Positions 1 to 12,100 of a stretch of 64,000 nucleotides of DNA are shown piece by piece. Origin of the DNA: Leptodactylus fallax (lineage: Eukaryota; Chordata; Amphibia; Anura; Leptodactylidae). The notes under the pieces are model-generated. The model was not told the DNA's origin. It searched no databases and saw nothing but the letters and a program-made list of their open reading frames with translations. Where the stretch lies: assembly GCA_947044405.1 (NCBI GenBank), contig CAMRHE010000463.1:182501-246500 (forward strand), written 5' to 3'. The translations under genes were made by a program, and so were the position numbers. Position 1 is the first letter of the stretch. Every line of letters starts with the position of its first letter.

Positions 1-1234
1 CAGCAGCAGCAGCAGTAGCAGCAATAGTGGTAGTAGTCATAATAGTAGTAGTAGTAGTAGTAGTAGCAGTAGTAGTATTAGTGGTAGTAGTGATATTAGT
101 AGTAGTAGTAGTATTAGTGGTGGTAGTAGTAGTAGTAATAATAGTTGTGTAGTAGTAGTAGTAGTATTAGTGGTAGTAGTGATAATAGTGGTAGTTGTAG
201 TAGTGATAATAGTAGTAGTAGTAGTAATATTAGTGGTAGTAGTAGTAGTAATAATAGTGGTAGTAGTAGTAGTATTAGTGGTAGTAGTAGCATTAGTGGT
301 GGTAGTAGTAGTAGTAGTGGTAGTAGTGATAATAGTGATAGAAGTAGTATTAGTGGCAGTAGTGATAATAGTGGTGGTAGTAGTAGTAGTAGTGGTAGTA
401 GTGATAATAGTAGTAGTAGTAGTGGTAGTAGTGATAATATTAGTAGTAGTAGTATTAGTGGTAGTAGTAGCAGTAATAATAGTGGTAGTAGTAGTAGTAG
501 TAGTAGTATTAGTGGTAGTAGCGATAATAGTGGTAGTAGTAGTATTAGTGGTAGTAGTGATAATAGTGGTAGTAGTACTAGTAGTAGTGGTAGTAGTGAT
601 AATAGTGGTAGTAGTAGTATTAGTAGTGATAGTAGTAGTATTAGTGGTAGTAGTGATAATAGTGGTAGAAGTAGTATTAGTGGTAGTAGTGATAATAGTG
701 GTAGTAGTAGTAGTATTAGTGGTAGTAGTGATAATAGTCATAGTAGTAGTATTAGTGGTAGTAGTAGTATTAGTGGTGGTAGTAGTAGTAGTAGTGGTAG
801 TAGTTATAATAGTGGTAGTAGTAGTATTAGTGGTAGTAGTGATACTAGTGGTAGTAGTGACAATAGTGGTAGTAATAGTAGTAGTAGTAGTGGTAGTAGT
901 GATAATAGTAGTAGAAGTAGTAGTATTAGTGGTAGTAGTGATAATAGTCGTAGTAGTAGTATTAGTGATAGTAGTGATAATAGTGGTGGTAGTAGTAGTA
1001 GTAGTGGTAGTAGTGATAATAGTGGTAGTATTAGTGGTAGTAGTGATAATAGTAGTAGTATTAGTGGTAGTATTAGTAGTGGTAGTAGTGATAATAGTGG
1101 TAGTAGTAGTAGTAGTATTAGTGGTAGTAGTAATAATAGTGGTAGTAGAAGTAGTAGTAGTATTAGTGGTAGTAGTGATAATAGTAATAGTAGTATTAGT
1201 GGTAGTAGTATTAGTAGTGGTAGTAGTGATAATA

Positions 1235-1277
<43 letters not shown>

Positions 1278-1323
1278 TAGTAGTATTAGTGGTAGTAGTA
1301 GTGATAATAGTGGTAGTAGTAGT
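1..1323. repeat. AGT/GTA trinucleotide microsatellite array
   Basis: The stretch is almost entirely AGT triplets interspersed with GGT, GAT, ATT and AAT variants. It runs in from the left edge and continues on the far side of the LTR element at 5956-6068. All six frames are low complexity (poly-Ser, poly-Val, poly-Thr/Ile), so the long frames here are not genes. Confidence 0.97.
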
Positions 1324-2358
1324 TGTGAAAGATCCTCCGTGCGCCAAACCACTTTGGCCACACCTGAGTCCTCTTTCATATAAAAACCACACTCACCGCC
1401 AGTAAGTGCCGGGTTCACAAGATAAATACAAGACAAGCCTTCTAAATTTTATATATTTATTAACCCCTAAATGGGTTGGTATTAAAATCTAACATATACA
1501 GATCAGAACAGATATGCAGACATATGCAAGCATTAACAGTTACTAGTTACAAGATACAGTACAAATAAAATAAAAGGGATAAAGGTGAAATAATTACTTT
1601 ACCACACATGTCCTTGATGTGGTTCTATAGTCCAACACTCACACATGGCATGTGTGAGTCACCAGTGGAGGCTTTTCAGCATGTGGCATTAACTCCTAGC
1701 ATGTGGCATCACAGTACAATAATCCAGCCTGCATGCTCTCATAACAGTCTCTCAGCTTTAGTCCAATAGTCAATCACAAAAAACTCCTCATGGTCTGTCT
1801 GTGACAACTCTGTAGCATGATCCCAGCACAGTCTTCATAGCATAATCTCTTAGTGATAGTCTCTTGCATAATCTCCTGTAGGCTCATCAGCAGCAGCAGC
1901 AGCATTCCAACCTGCCTGCTCATAGTAGCATCTCAGTCAAAGTCTGTCATATCCTGTAGTCTGTGATGGTCTCCTGCATAATCTCCTCCCACAGACCTCT
2001 TACCTCATTTTTTATACCCTTTATGCCCCCTCCCAGAATGAGGTCACCGGCGACAGTATGTCTGAGTTAATTCAATCAAATCCAGATCTTTTGTATGTAG
2101 ATGAGACCAAAGTGAATTGATACACTGTTATCAGTCATATCTGATCAACAGCCCAGGCTTGAACAATGCACTATTGTTTGATCAGCCAGGGCTGTATAGG
2201 AATACAATGGAGCCCTATTGTTCCAGCCTGGCTGCTACTGCCAATATGCTCCTAGGCTTGTAGCTGCGCACAGTATGCAAGCAAGCAAGAAGGGATATCC
2301 TATACCCAGAGACCAAAATACAGCTGAGTTATGGCCATATTTAGGCAGAATCATCACA
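1324..2358 (-). repeat. 3' LTR of the minus-strand element
   Basis: Read on the plus strand it runs from TGTGAAAGATCC to AATCATCACA. The same ends recur at 4939-5955 and 15689-16539, and partly at 50575-50755. Confidence 0.9.
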
Positions 2359-2369
2359 CCTCCCCATTT
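2359..2369 (-). other. Polypurine tract of the minus-strand element
   Basis: On the minus strand AAATGGGGAGG directly precedes the TGTGATGATT start of the 3' LTR. This is where plus-strand DNA priming is expected. Confidence 0.7.
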
Positions 2370-4745
2370 AGATGGGGCTTGCAGGAAGTAGGGGCCTACG
2401 CCCCTCTTCTGAAAGCACCTCCGCCTCCAGCTCCTCAGGCTCTGGCTCCAAGGCTTTCTCACCTTCCCCCCGGGGTCCCAGCAGACTCGGGCCTTGTCAG
2501 ACTCTAAGGGTGGTTGAGCGCCACGCGCCTTCAATATGTACAGACTAGGGTCAGCTTGGACAGCCTCTCTGAACTCTTGGCTGGAGTGAGACACAAGAGA
2601 GGTGCATGTTACATAGCTGCCGGACCCTTCTGTCTCTCTAGTCTGACTAGGGACACTTCTAAGGCCCAGGCTCTGAGCCACGTACACTTGGCTACCTCCT
2701 GCCTGTTCTGAGTCCGCTTTCTGAGTACTGGCACCCTGTGGAGCCACACTCATGACCTCAGGCCCTTGGGATACCATTCCAGAGATCCCATCCCGGCAAT
2801 CTCTGCTCTCCTGGCTACCCTTGGCCTGCTCTCTCAGGGTCTTTCTCACACTAGCCGCTAGTTGGGAGAGTTCTAGGGGATTCTGCACCTCCCCCTCTGC
2901 TTCCAAACCTAGGGGCACCTCTGGTTCTGGCACAGGTATGTTTGGACCCTGTCCTCCCTGTACTTGGGTGGGTGATGGTGATACTTTGGGCCAATGACTG
3001 AGATCATGCTTCCCTAAACCATCTCCCCACAATACATTGACAGGTAATACTATGGACATGCCCTCTTCTTGGATCACACCTCCAGTACCCCATGCCATCT
3101 GCACTTGGGCCATGGGCACTCCTGGAATAGAACTGGACAGAAGAGATGTGTATGTCTCATACCGGCCGGACTCCTCCGGCTTCAAGGGAGTGAGGCTAGT
3201 CATGGTGGTCTCAGCACCGACTCCAGGTGGTGTAGGCAACGGTTCAAGGGTCGGAATGCCCTCCACCCTTGTAGCACTCTGGCTGCGGGCTAACACCGCA
3301 CTACCAGCAGTCCGTCCCTCACCTGGATCGGCCATGAGATCCACATAGCCTACCTGACCACCTGGCACATGGTCAGCAGTTGGGTGCTTATCGGATGCAC
3401 TGGGCGAAATAGTAGAAGTCGCTTACAGTGACTCAGAAGAGCTACCCTGTACACTTTCACAACAAGCATTGGCAATTACATTGACAGTACATTCATCAGC
3501 AATTGTTAATTCACCCCGGGCCTCAATGAGATTTATGGTAGACAGATTAACAAGCTGGGAGGGAAACGCCCCCGCAGATGTAGGTGTGTCTACAGACTTA
3601 GTCTCATTGGTTCCTAGCACCGGAGGAAACAAAGCATCACTAACATTTTTGCTGAGCTGGGTTGCAGGAAGTTCATTGGCATCTTCCCTGCTCTCAGCTG
3701 AAGGCAACTCATTAACAGGTACACTTACTGCCATGGGAAGTATCTCAGAGAGGGGGTTACGGGCCCTCTCTGCAGATATGACAGACACATTATCAGCATT
3801 AATCATAGACAGTCCATCACAGTAAATTGGGTTGCTCCCCACCCAATATTGGGACATCATAGGTCCTAAATCAGTTCCCAACAGTACCTTAGCAGGCAAA
3901 TCAGTCATTAGTCCCACAGTCCGCATTCCTTTTCCTGCACCCCCATCCAGACACACAGATGGGCCACCTGCTGTGGCTTGGGAAGCAGGGAAGTTCTCAG
4001 GGTAGTTGGGGCACTCCTTCTTGAAATGTCCTGTCGGGTTACAGGCATGGCCCCAACGCACCTCCCCTTGGGGTTTGGGGAAGGTCACCAGGGCGCCCAG
4101 AGTTCTTGGGACAGGGGAGGGACCACTCGGGGCATAGTGTGTCTCACCCGACCTGACGACAGACGGCTGTGGTGAACTCCGGCCTGGCCTCTCGTTCCAA
4201 CTTGAGGGTCTGTGCAGGGTTGTTGGAGTTTGCGCTTGCTGGGAGAGCTCCATCCTTTTGAGCTCAAGCTGAAACTCCCTCTCGGCCTGTTGCTCAGCAG
4301 CCTGTCGTTCAGCAGCCTTCCTCTTTCTCTCTGCTTGTCGCTCAGCAGCCTCCCTCTCTCTCTCTGCCTGTCGCTGAGCAGCCTCCCTCTCTCTCTCTGC
4401 CTGTCGCTCAGCAGCCTCACGATCAGCCTTTCGTTCTCGTTCTACAGCTTCCTGAAACTAGTGCAACGCCTGCTGGTATGTGTTAGGGTCCCTGGTGCTT
4501 AAGTGCTGCAGAGCCATTTGCCAGACTGAAGCCATTCCCCCAGCAAAGCTGAGGCTACTGGTCCCTCCTGGTGAAGTAATCCTTGGGACCGGGCTGCTTG
4601 CCGCACTTCCTGGCCTAGCCCCACAATCAGGACTCTGCTCAATTCTCTGCATGGCTGTGGCTGCCTCCATTTCAGCCATACGCTCAGGATCTCCAAAAGC
4701 CTGGTTCAGCAGTTCTGGAGATCTGCTTCTGAGCCCACTAGCCAT
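2362..4745 (-). pseudogene. Gag-protease-linker reading frame of the defective LTR element, two in-frame stops
   Basis: A single minus-strand frame runs from a likely Met at 4745 to the 3' LTR. It is broken by a TAG near 4455-4457 and a TAA near 3420-3422. The N-terminal part is a gag-like segment. It is followed by a charged coiled-coil stretch with a tandem 11-residue motif (AAERQAERERE, three or more copies, about 4270-4440). Next comes a CCHC zinc-knuckle remnant whose first Cys is replaced (GHACNPTGHFKKEC, about 4010-4060), then a protease-region remnant with LLGTDLG but no DTG active-site motif. The rest is a low-complexity Ser/Pro/Gly linker that is also found in the element at 48523-50574. 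Polymerase and integrase are deleted. It resembles amphibian Gypsy gag proteins; the gag assignment is by pattern. Confidence 0.72.
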
Positions 4746-4919
4746 CCACTGGTATTTGCCAAATAAAAGATAGGATAGAATAAGGGAGGGGGAACAGCAC
4801 TGTATCAAACTTTAACTGTATCTTAATGCTTGCTTTAATACCGAGCTTGTCTCATAGGATTACCATAATCCCCAGCATGTGAGTGATAAAGGTCACCAAC
4901 ACACCGTTTATCCTAAGAT

Positions 4920-4937
4920 CCCACCACGCTGCCACCA
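4920..4937 (-). other. Candidate primer-binding site
   Basis: On the minus strand, one base after the 5' LTR end (TTTCACA), the sequence reads TGGTGGCAGCGTGGTGGG. Position and the leading TGG fit a tRNA primer-binding site. I cannot assign the tRNA. Confidence 0.55.
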
Positions 4938-4938
4938 A

Positions 4939-5955
4939 TGTGAAAGATCCTCCGTGCGCCAACACCGCTGTGGCCCCACCTGAGTCCTCTTTCATATAAA
5001 AACCACACTCACCGCCAGTGAGTGCCGGGTTCACCAGATAAATACAAGACAAGCCTTCTAAATTTTATATATTTATTAACCCCTAAATGGGTCGGTATTA
5101 AAATCTAACATATACAGATCAGAACAGATATGTAGATATATACAAGCATTAACAGTTACTAGTTACAAGATACAGTGCAATTAAAATAAAAGGGATAAAG
5201 GTGAAATAATTACTTTACCACACATGTCCTTGATGTGGTTCTATAGTCCAACACTCACACATGGCATGTGTCAGTCATCAGTGGAGGCTTTTCAGCATGT
5301 GGCATTAAAATGATAATCCCGCCTGCATGCTCTCATAACAGTCTCTCAGCATTAGTCCAATAGTCAATCACAAAAAACTCCTCATGGTCTGTCTGTAACA
5401 ATTCTGTAGCATGATCCCAGCACAGTCTTCATAGCATGATCTCCATAGTGTAATCTCCTGCATAATCTCCTGTAGGCTCATCAGCAGCAGCAGCAGCATT
5501 CCAACCTGCCTGCTCATAGTAGCATCTCAGTCAAAGTCTGTAATATCCTGTAGTCTGTGATGGTCTCCTGCATAATCTCCTCCCACAGACCTCTTACCTC
5601 ATTTTTTATACCCTTTATGCCCCCTCCCAGAATGAGGTCACCGGCGACAGTATGTCTGATGAGTTAATTCAATCAAATCCAGATCTTTTGTATGTAGATG
5701 AGACCAAAGTGAATTGATACACTGTTATCAGTCATATCTGATCAACAGCCCAGGCTTGAACAATGCACTATTGTTTGATCAGCCAGGGCTGTATAGGAAT
5801 ACAATGGAGCCCTATTGTTCCAGCCTGGCCGCTACTGCCAATATGCACCTAGGCTTGTAGCTGCGCACAGTATGCAAGCAAGCAAGAAGGGATATCCTAT
5901 ACCCAGAGACCAAAATATAGCTGAGTTATGGCCATATTTAGGCAGAATCATCACA
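4939..5955 (-). repeat. 5' LTR of the minus-strand element
   Basis: It has the same termini as the LTR at 1324-2358, with scattered substitutions and a roughly 20-bp difference in the middle. The right end CATCACA is followed by GTAGT. Confidence 0.9.
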
Positions 5956-6068
5956 GTAGTATTAGTGGTAGTAGTGATAATAGTGGTAGTAGTAGTATTA
6001 GTGCTAGTAGTGATAATAGTGGTAGTAGTAGCAGTAGTATTAGTGGTAGTACTGATAATAGTGGTAGT
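5956..6068. repeat. Right-hand remainder of the AGT microsatellite
   Basis: AGT/GAT/ATT triplets resume directly after the LTR. They show that the retrotransposon split a pre-existing array. Positions 6069-6204 are unique sequence with nothing recognisable. Confidence 0.93.
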
Positions 6069-6204
6069 CTGCACTGTGTGAATAAGGTCTGATCAGGTTG
6101 TCTCCTCCAGCGCTCCTATTTTGATGGTTCGGCAGTATCCAGGTATCGGAGTAGAAGTGACCCTTGTCCTGTGGCCTTAGTGACCAGAGAAGTGCGTGAC
6201 AACT

Positions 6205-7324
6205 TGTGGCATCCCAGAGCTGGCTATGGCTGGGCTGAGGGTGATCTCTGTGCATTGTATTATTTCCTGTTGCTTCATAGCCTGTGTCACATAGCAGGGG
6301 GTCCTGAGTCTCACACAACACAGCGCCACCTAGTGAGCCTCACACATGCATTACACCTCCCATAGGATTGAATAGTAACCAAATGTCCAATGGGAGGACA
6401 TCGCCTGGGAAAAGGGGAGGAGTCAGCTGATCACTGGGTCCCCATGGTAACACCCCTGCAGGAAGGTCCTGCGTGTGAGGAGTTAGAAGTGTGGAGTGTT
6501 AGGAGGAGGAGGTGAGGAGATAAGTGTGATGTCCTGTGAAGAAAGCAGTGAGTTTAGTGCAGGAATCTCAAGTCCTAGACAGGCCCAGGAAGATTGGAGA
6601 GCTGACATACTCCAGCTATTCAGAAGATCCTGTCCCCTGTCTGCCTAGCCATCGCCCTGAAGGAAGTCAAGCATCATTATCTTGTCAGCATGAGACTGTG
6701 GAGAGAACATTCTGGAACACGTGCTCCATAGCAAGTATCACAGGATCCAGGGGCCAAGGCCAGACCTGTGGAATATCCTGCCACCCTGACTATTGCACCC
6801 CGAAACTCTGAGCTATCAGGACCACATAACGTGAGTGGGGAATATTATGTACTAGTATCATGGTGGGCATCCTCCTATGTGCCAAATAGGAGCCCAGACG
6901 CACCTCAGGGCTGTAACACTGAAGTATAAGGGCTAGGAACACCTTTCATCAAGTCTACCCTGCACCCCAGGACTTTGCTGTGTCACCAGGCGTACCCCGT
7001 TGTTTTGTATTGAAGAAACTGTTTAAGCATTTGTGCCTCCACACCCATGGAAGTAAAAGTTCAACTTTACAACCGTTTCTGTGTCTGACTCTGCACCGAC
7101 AACATCAGGGCGCCCCAAACACCACCAGTCGGCACAGTATAGGGGAAGCGCCCCGGGGGAACAATCACCACCAACATTTGTGCAGCCCCCTCATCACCGG
7201 TACCAGTGGTGGTAACGTGGGACAGCACCAGCGCTGCGCCCTCGTGCCCAGAGACCGTGACAAGTCTGCGCTGTTTGCACCCCGCAATCCCAACTGCAGC
7301 GTTACCTTCCATCTGGGCACCGCA
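6205..7324 (+). repeat. 5' LTR of the Gypsy element
   Basis: It begins TGTGGCATCC and ends near CACCGCA, where similarity to the 3' LTR stops. It contains a CTCF-like motif at 6321-6339. Confidence 0.92.
6321..6339 (-). promoter_or_regulatory. CTCF-like motif in the 5' LTR
   Basis: The plus strand reads CAGCGCCACCTAGTGAGCC, close to the reverse complement of the vertebrate CTCF consensus. Binding is not shown. Confidence 0.45.
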
Positions 7325-7332
7325 AGAAAAAC

Positions 7333-7350
7333 TGGCGTCACGAACAGGAT
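7333..7350 (+). other. Candidate primer-binding site of the Gypsy element
   Basis: TGGCGTCACGAACAGGAT lies 8 bases after the end of the 5' LTR. It starts with TGG as expected, but the offset is larger than usual and I cannot match it to a tRNA 3' end. Confidence 0.35.
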
Positions 7351-8088
7351 ACGGGTGTGTGCCATTTTGAGAAAGTCGCCACGAAAAGTGCGCCAAATTG
7401 TCTCCAGAGCATCGGTCTTTATTGTGGACTTTGCTAAGATCAAGTTTATTCCCTGAGAGTGCTTTCCACAAAGAGGGGGAGCCCTATACCCCTGAAGTAA
7501 GCCCTAAAGACTGTCCTCTCAGTGTGTTACAGCCCTGGAAGAGTTAAAACGCCCAGGACTTGTTTGCTGCACCACATCGCTGTGTAAGAACGCCCACAAA
7601 GGGTTAACTGTACCTTGCAAAAGTGCGGGAGATTTTTAGCACTGCCCATGAGGCCAGGAGACCCATCTGCCACCATCTTAGGAGAGCCCAGAATGCTGAG
7701 CGCAATGCTCCAGCGCACCCATACAAGAAAGTGAAAGGCGAACGTGCCGGCGCCATTTCTGACTCTCCGGTGCCGCATCACCGTCCCTGCTGTGCACCGC
7801 TGATCTCTGGTCCACGCTGCAGTTGCTGTCAGTGAGTACTGTGCCTCCCTGTCCTTGTCTTCAGTCCTCCCACGGCCCCAGCGAGTGTTTTCCGTGTACC
7901 GTGTCCGTGGGGAGTGCCACCATTAAAGAGGGGGAGCACACCGTCAGCCTGCATCACAGTGACTCTGGTAATAGCTACAGCATTCTTAAAGGGACAGCAT
8001 TCCAAGTTGTAGTCTCCATTCCCTGCCAGCAAGCAGTTGAGTTTCTTAAAGAGTCGGCGACCTAATTCCAGTCATACCTGCAAACAAC
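7351..8088 (+). other. Untranslated leader of the Gypsy element
   Basis: This is the noncoding stretch between the candidate primer site and the gag start. It contains two perfect copies of the 12-mer AAAGAGGGGGAG (7470-7481 and 7925-7936) that also forms the polypurine tract at 13681-13692. Short open frames here look incidental. Confidence 0.7.
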
Positions 8089-9177
8089 ATGACTGAGCAA
8101 AGTGACATTGTGCCATCTGTTTCTAGTGATCCAGCAGTGCCCATGGCGAGCAGCCTACCATTCTCCATGCCATTTTACCCTGGCGCACCATGGCTGCCGC
8201 GCTACAAAGGGGAGGCGCACACCCTCAGGGACTTTCGTGAGAAGATGCTGTCTCTCTTCCAGTTCTATCCTCTGAATACAGAACAGCAGATACAGATCCT
8301 GCTGGGCCAGCTTGAGGGTGCTGCAGCTAGGGAGGTCAAATCCTGGCCTGCCTCTGACAAAAGAACCCCTGGGCAAATTCTGGACAAACTCCATGTGAAC
8401 TTTGTCGTGCGATCTGTCTCCGAGGTAAAGATGCGCTTCTTTTCCAGACGACAACTACCTGGTGAGACCCTGCGGGACTATGCTTTATCCCTCCAAGAGG
8501 CGTTCAGGGCTGTGGTGCAAGTGGATCCACGTGAAAATGTGGACTCTGATAAAATCTTGCTTGACCGCTTCATAGAAGGGGCGGGTACCACATTGCTCCA
8601 GAGTCAGTTGCGAATGCTTGCTGTACAACATCCCAGCATCACGTTTGCTGACTTCAAGGCCCTTGCCATCCAGGTCTTGGGACAGGAGCAGCCCCAGCCG
8701 AGCCCAGTCATCTGTGCTCCCTCACCTGGACCCTCAACAAGCATCGCTCCAGTTGTCCTGCCACTACCTCTGGGTACCTCACCTGCTGCCCAAACTGCGC
8801 AGACTACACCAGCAGACTCCAGAGATGACCTTCTGGCCCGAGTGGATCATCTGACCCGTGCCATGGAATAGATCACCATCCGTCTAGATCGTCTGACCCA
8901 GCCGTCTTCATCATCCAGTGATCCTTTGCGAAGTCTCAACATCTCACCTGAGTCGCCACCCAGACGTCCGTCTTCAGTGAAACCTCCGCAGAGTGAGAGG
9001 CCATACTGTACCTATTGCCATAGATATGGACACACCAGGCCTCAGTGTTTTCAGTTAAACGGGCCACCCCCGAGGCAGCGGGCCGCCCCTCGGGAGGAAA
9101 GAAGAAGGGCCCAGGTGAATCTTCAGTGCCATTGTCACGCTTCGTCTCAGCCTGCCCACACATCACAATCCGGGTGA
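8089..9177 (+). pseudogene. gag: Gypsy gag, interrupted by one amber codon
   Basis: Gag forms the retrotransposon capsid and packages its RNA. The Met at 8089 opens a 260-codon capsid-like region of the Retrotrans_gag/PNMA type (about residues 40-205, with KMRFFSRRQLPGETLRDYAL-type helices). A TAG at 8869-8871 interrupts it. The same frame continues to 9177 and encodes a canonical CCHC zinc knuckle CTYCHRYGHTRPQC (about 9007-9048). Because the knuckle lies after the stop, the amber is probably a point mutation in this copy; readthrough is a less likely alternative. The 3' end overlaps pol, which lies in the -1 frame. Domain calls are by pattern. Confidence 0.85.
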
Positions 9178-12100
9178 ACGGCGTCCCTCTGACAGCGTTG
9201 GTGGACACTGGATCTCAGGTAACAACCCTGCGCAAGCAGGTGTTCCTTGAACATTGGGACTTAGATGTGTTGAATAGAACACCTGACACATGGATAAATC
9301 TGTGTGCCAGCAATGGACAGCCCATACCACAGCAGGGTTATTGGGAACCCACTATCCAGATTGGGGACTTGAAACTGCCTAGACAGGGTGTAATTGTCAC
9401 TGATGTAGAGGATGATAGGTTTGCAGTTGTAATATTAGGCATGAATGTTTTACGCCATTGCTTTGCAGAAGTGTTGGATGCCTTGCATGCCTCTCTCCTT
9501 ACAGCTTCTCCCAGTGACCAGCAGACCATTCAGCGGGCCATTCGTGTACTCAATGCCCAGCACAAGTTCGCCAACAAACAAGGTGAAATTGGTCGAGTCC
9601 GGATCCAAGATACCCGTCCAGTAACCCTACAGCCTGGAACAGAAACTATGGTGTGGTGCCGTGCCCGTCCGGGCATAGAAAATCAGGACTACGAGGCCTT
9701 GCTACAACCCATACAGGTAGATGGCCAACCACTTGTCATGGCTGCCCGCAGCCTTGTCACAGTTTCCAATGGACGTGTTCCTGTCCGCTTAGTCAACTTG
9801 GGCGATGCTCCCGTGAACCTCCACAAGTTCCACTCTGTGGCCCTGCTACACCGGTTAGCACCAGAAGACATTCTCTCTGGTGATTCTACCGCCACACAGC
9901 GTTCCACCCAAGCTGCTGAGAACATTCAGAATGGAGCCACGAAGTCCTGGTGGGATGAATTGAACGTGGGAGACGCCAATACCCCTATAGAGCACATCAA
10001 TGGGGTTCGCAATGTGGCCAAGCGTTACCAACAGGCATTCAGCAAACACCCATTGGACTTTGGTAAGACCACGACCATACAACATCGCATTCTGACTGGC
10101 GACCACCATCCAATCAAGGAGCGTCACCGTCCAATACCACCAGCGATGTACCAACCGGTGAAAAAGTTGATCCAAGAGATGCGAGATGCTGATGTCATCC
10201 GGGAGAGTAACAGCCCCTGGGCAGCCCCGCTAGTCCTTGTCAAGAAGAAAGACGGAACCCTACGATTTTGTGTGGACTATCGTAAACTCAACAACGTCAC
10301 GCACAAAGACGCATACCCATTGCCGCGGATTGAGGAATCTCTAACGGCTTTGGGATCAGCTACCTGTTTCTCGACCCTGGACTTAACCAGTGGATACTGG
10401 CAAGTCCCTATGGCGCCTGAAGATCGTGAAAAGACTGCGTTTACGACCCCGATGGGACTCTTTCAATTCAATAGTATGCCATTTGGGCTATGTAATGCCC
10501 CAGCCACATTCCAACGGCTTATGGAGAGGTGCCTCGGCCATGAGAATTTCCAGAGTGTGCTACTGTACCTGGACGATGTTATTGTATTCTCCCGGACATA
10601 CCAAGAACACCTTCGTCACCTGTCCGAGGTATTCAAGGTACTTATACAGCACGGCCTAAAGTTGAAGCCCTCCAAGTGCTACCTGTTGAAACCCCAAGTT
10701 CACTACCTTGGGCATGTCGTGAGCGCACAAGGCGTCCAACCTGATCCTGAAAAGATCACTGCAATCCAGAACTGGCGAAGACCAACTACCGTCAAAGAAG
10801 TCCGAAGCTTCCTTGGATTCGCAGGTTACTACCGGCGTTTCATACCACACTTCGCCCAAGTAGCCGAGCCTCTGAACGAGTTGTTGCGCGGTTGTCCCAG
10901 AGAAAACTACAACCGAAAGCTTCCGGTAGACTGGACAGCGCGTCAAGAGGAAGCCTTTCAAGCGCTTAAAGCACTTCTGACGCAACCACCAATTCTAGCC
11001 TATCCCGACTACAGTCAGCCATTTCGCTTGTACACAGATGCAAGTCACCAAGGTTTGGGTGCAGTGTTGTCCCAGGTTCAGGACAACAAAGAGCGAGTCA
11101 TCGCCTACGCCAGCAGGAGTCTGAGAGGCGCGGAGAAGAACGACCAGAACTATAGTTCTTTCAAACTCGAACTTCTGGCGCTTGTCTGGGCCGTGACAGA
11201 GAAGTTTAAAGACTACCTGGCTGCCACACCCTTTACCGTGTACACAGATAACAATCCGTTGGCGCATCTGGACACTGCTCGACTGGGAGCCCTTGAACAA
11301 CGGTGGGCCTCAAGACTCGCGAATTACAAGTTCTCTGTCAAGTATCGCAGTGGCAAGTCCAACGCTAACGCTGATGCACTCTCAAGGTTGCCTGTGGGAG
11401 AAGAACCACCCCGAGAAGACATCTGGGAAGAGGTGGAGATGCCACCATTCTACAACAAGTTTGCCCAACAGGTTGCTATTGGTGTCCCTGTAGAAGGAGA
11501 ATCTCTGGCGAAAACAGCTGCCGAATCCCTCCAGGAGCCATCTCTGTGGAAAACGTTCCAAGAAGAGAGCAGAGTTTTAGGAGAATTGTCAGATTTCCTG
11601 CTTACAGGAAGAATACCAACCCGTGTAAAGAGAGGTCTTCATGACGTGGAATTAAAACGCCTTTGGCGACAGAGGAAGCGCCTGTTTGTCCAACGAGGCC
11701 TTCTACTTAGAAACACTCTTGATCCTGTCACAGGTGAAAGGCTTCATCAGATCCTCGTACCCAGAAGAGACGCACAGATGATACTTGAGGCGTATCATGA
11801 CAGATCCGGTCACTTCGGGGTACAAAAGACCGAAGCTACCATCCGTCGTCGCTTCTATTGGGTTGGGATGAGGAGTGACATTGAGAGTTGGTGCCGAGAG
11901 TGTCCCGCCTGTAGTATCACCAAGGAAGGTCGAAGAGATCAGAAGGCCCCTCTACATCCAATTAAGACTCAAAAGCCGTGTGAAATTGTTGCTCTGGACC
12001 ATGTGAAGTTGGGTCCCACACGTTCCGGCTACAGCTACGCTCTGACAATGGTGGATCATTACTCCAAGTTCCTTGTCATCGTGCCTGTCAGAGATCTTAC

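Larger units (their letters stand above)
1324..5955 (-). mobile_element. Non-autonomous Ty3/Gypsy-type LTR retrotransposon inserted in the AGT array
   Basis: Two LTRs of about 1 kb (1324-2358 and 4939-5955) flank a 2.58-kb interior. On the minus strand each LTR starts TGTGATGATT and ends TTTCACA. A TGG-starting primer-binding-like site sits next to the right LTR, and a purine tract AAATGGGGAGG abuts the left LTR, which fixes the minus orientation. The element is flanked on both sides by GTAGT, a probable 5-bp target duplication, although this also fits the host repeat. The interior keeps a gag-like frame, a protease remnant and a linker. Reverse transcriptase, RNase H and integrase are missing, so it would depend on proteins from elsewhere. 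The LTRs have diverged by several per cent, including small indels, so the insertion is not recent. Confidence 0.88.

Noticed and set aside
37..1405. Poly-Thr, poly-Ser and poly-Val open frames over 400 codons
   Set aside because: They are translations of the AGT microsatellite in different frames; no start context or complex domain.
7067..7835. Open frames of 84-158 codons in the Gypsy LTR and leader
   Set aside because: They overlap LTR and leader, lack recognisable domains and are not in phase with gag.
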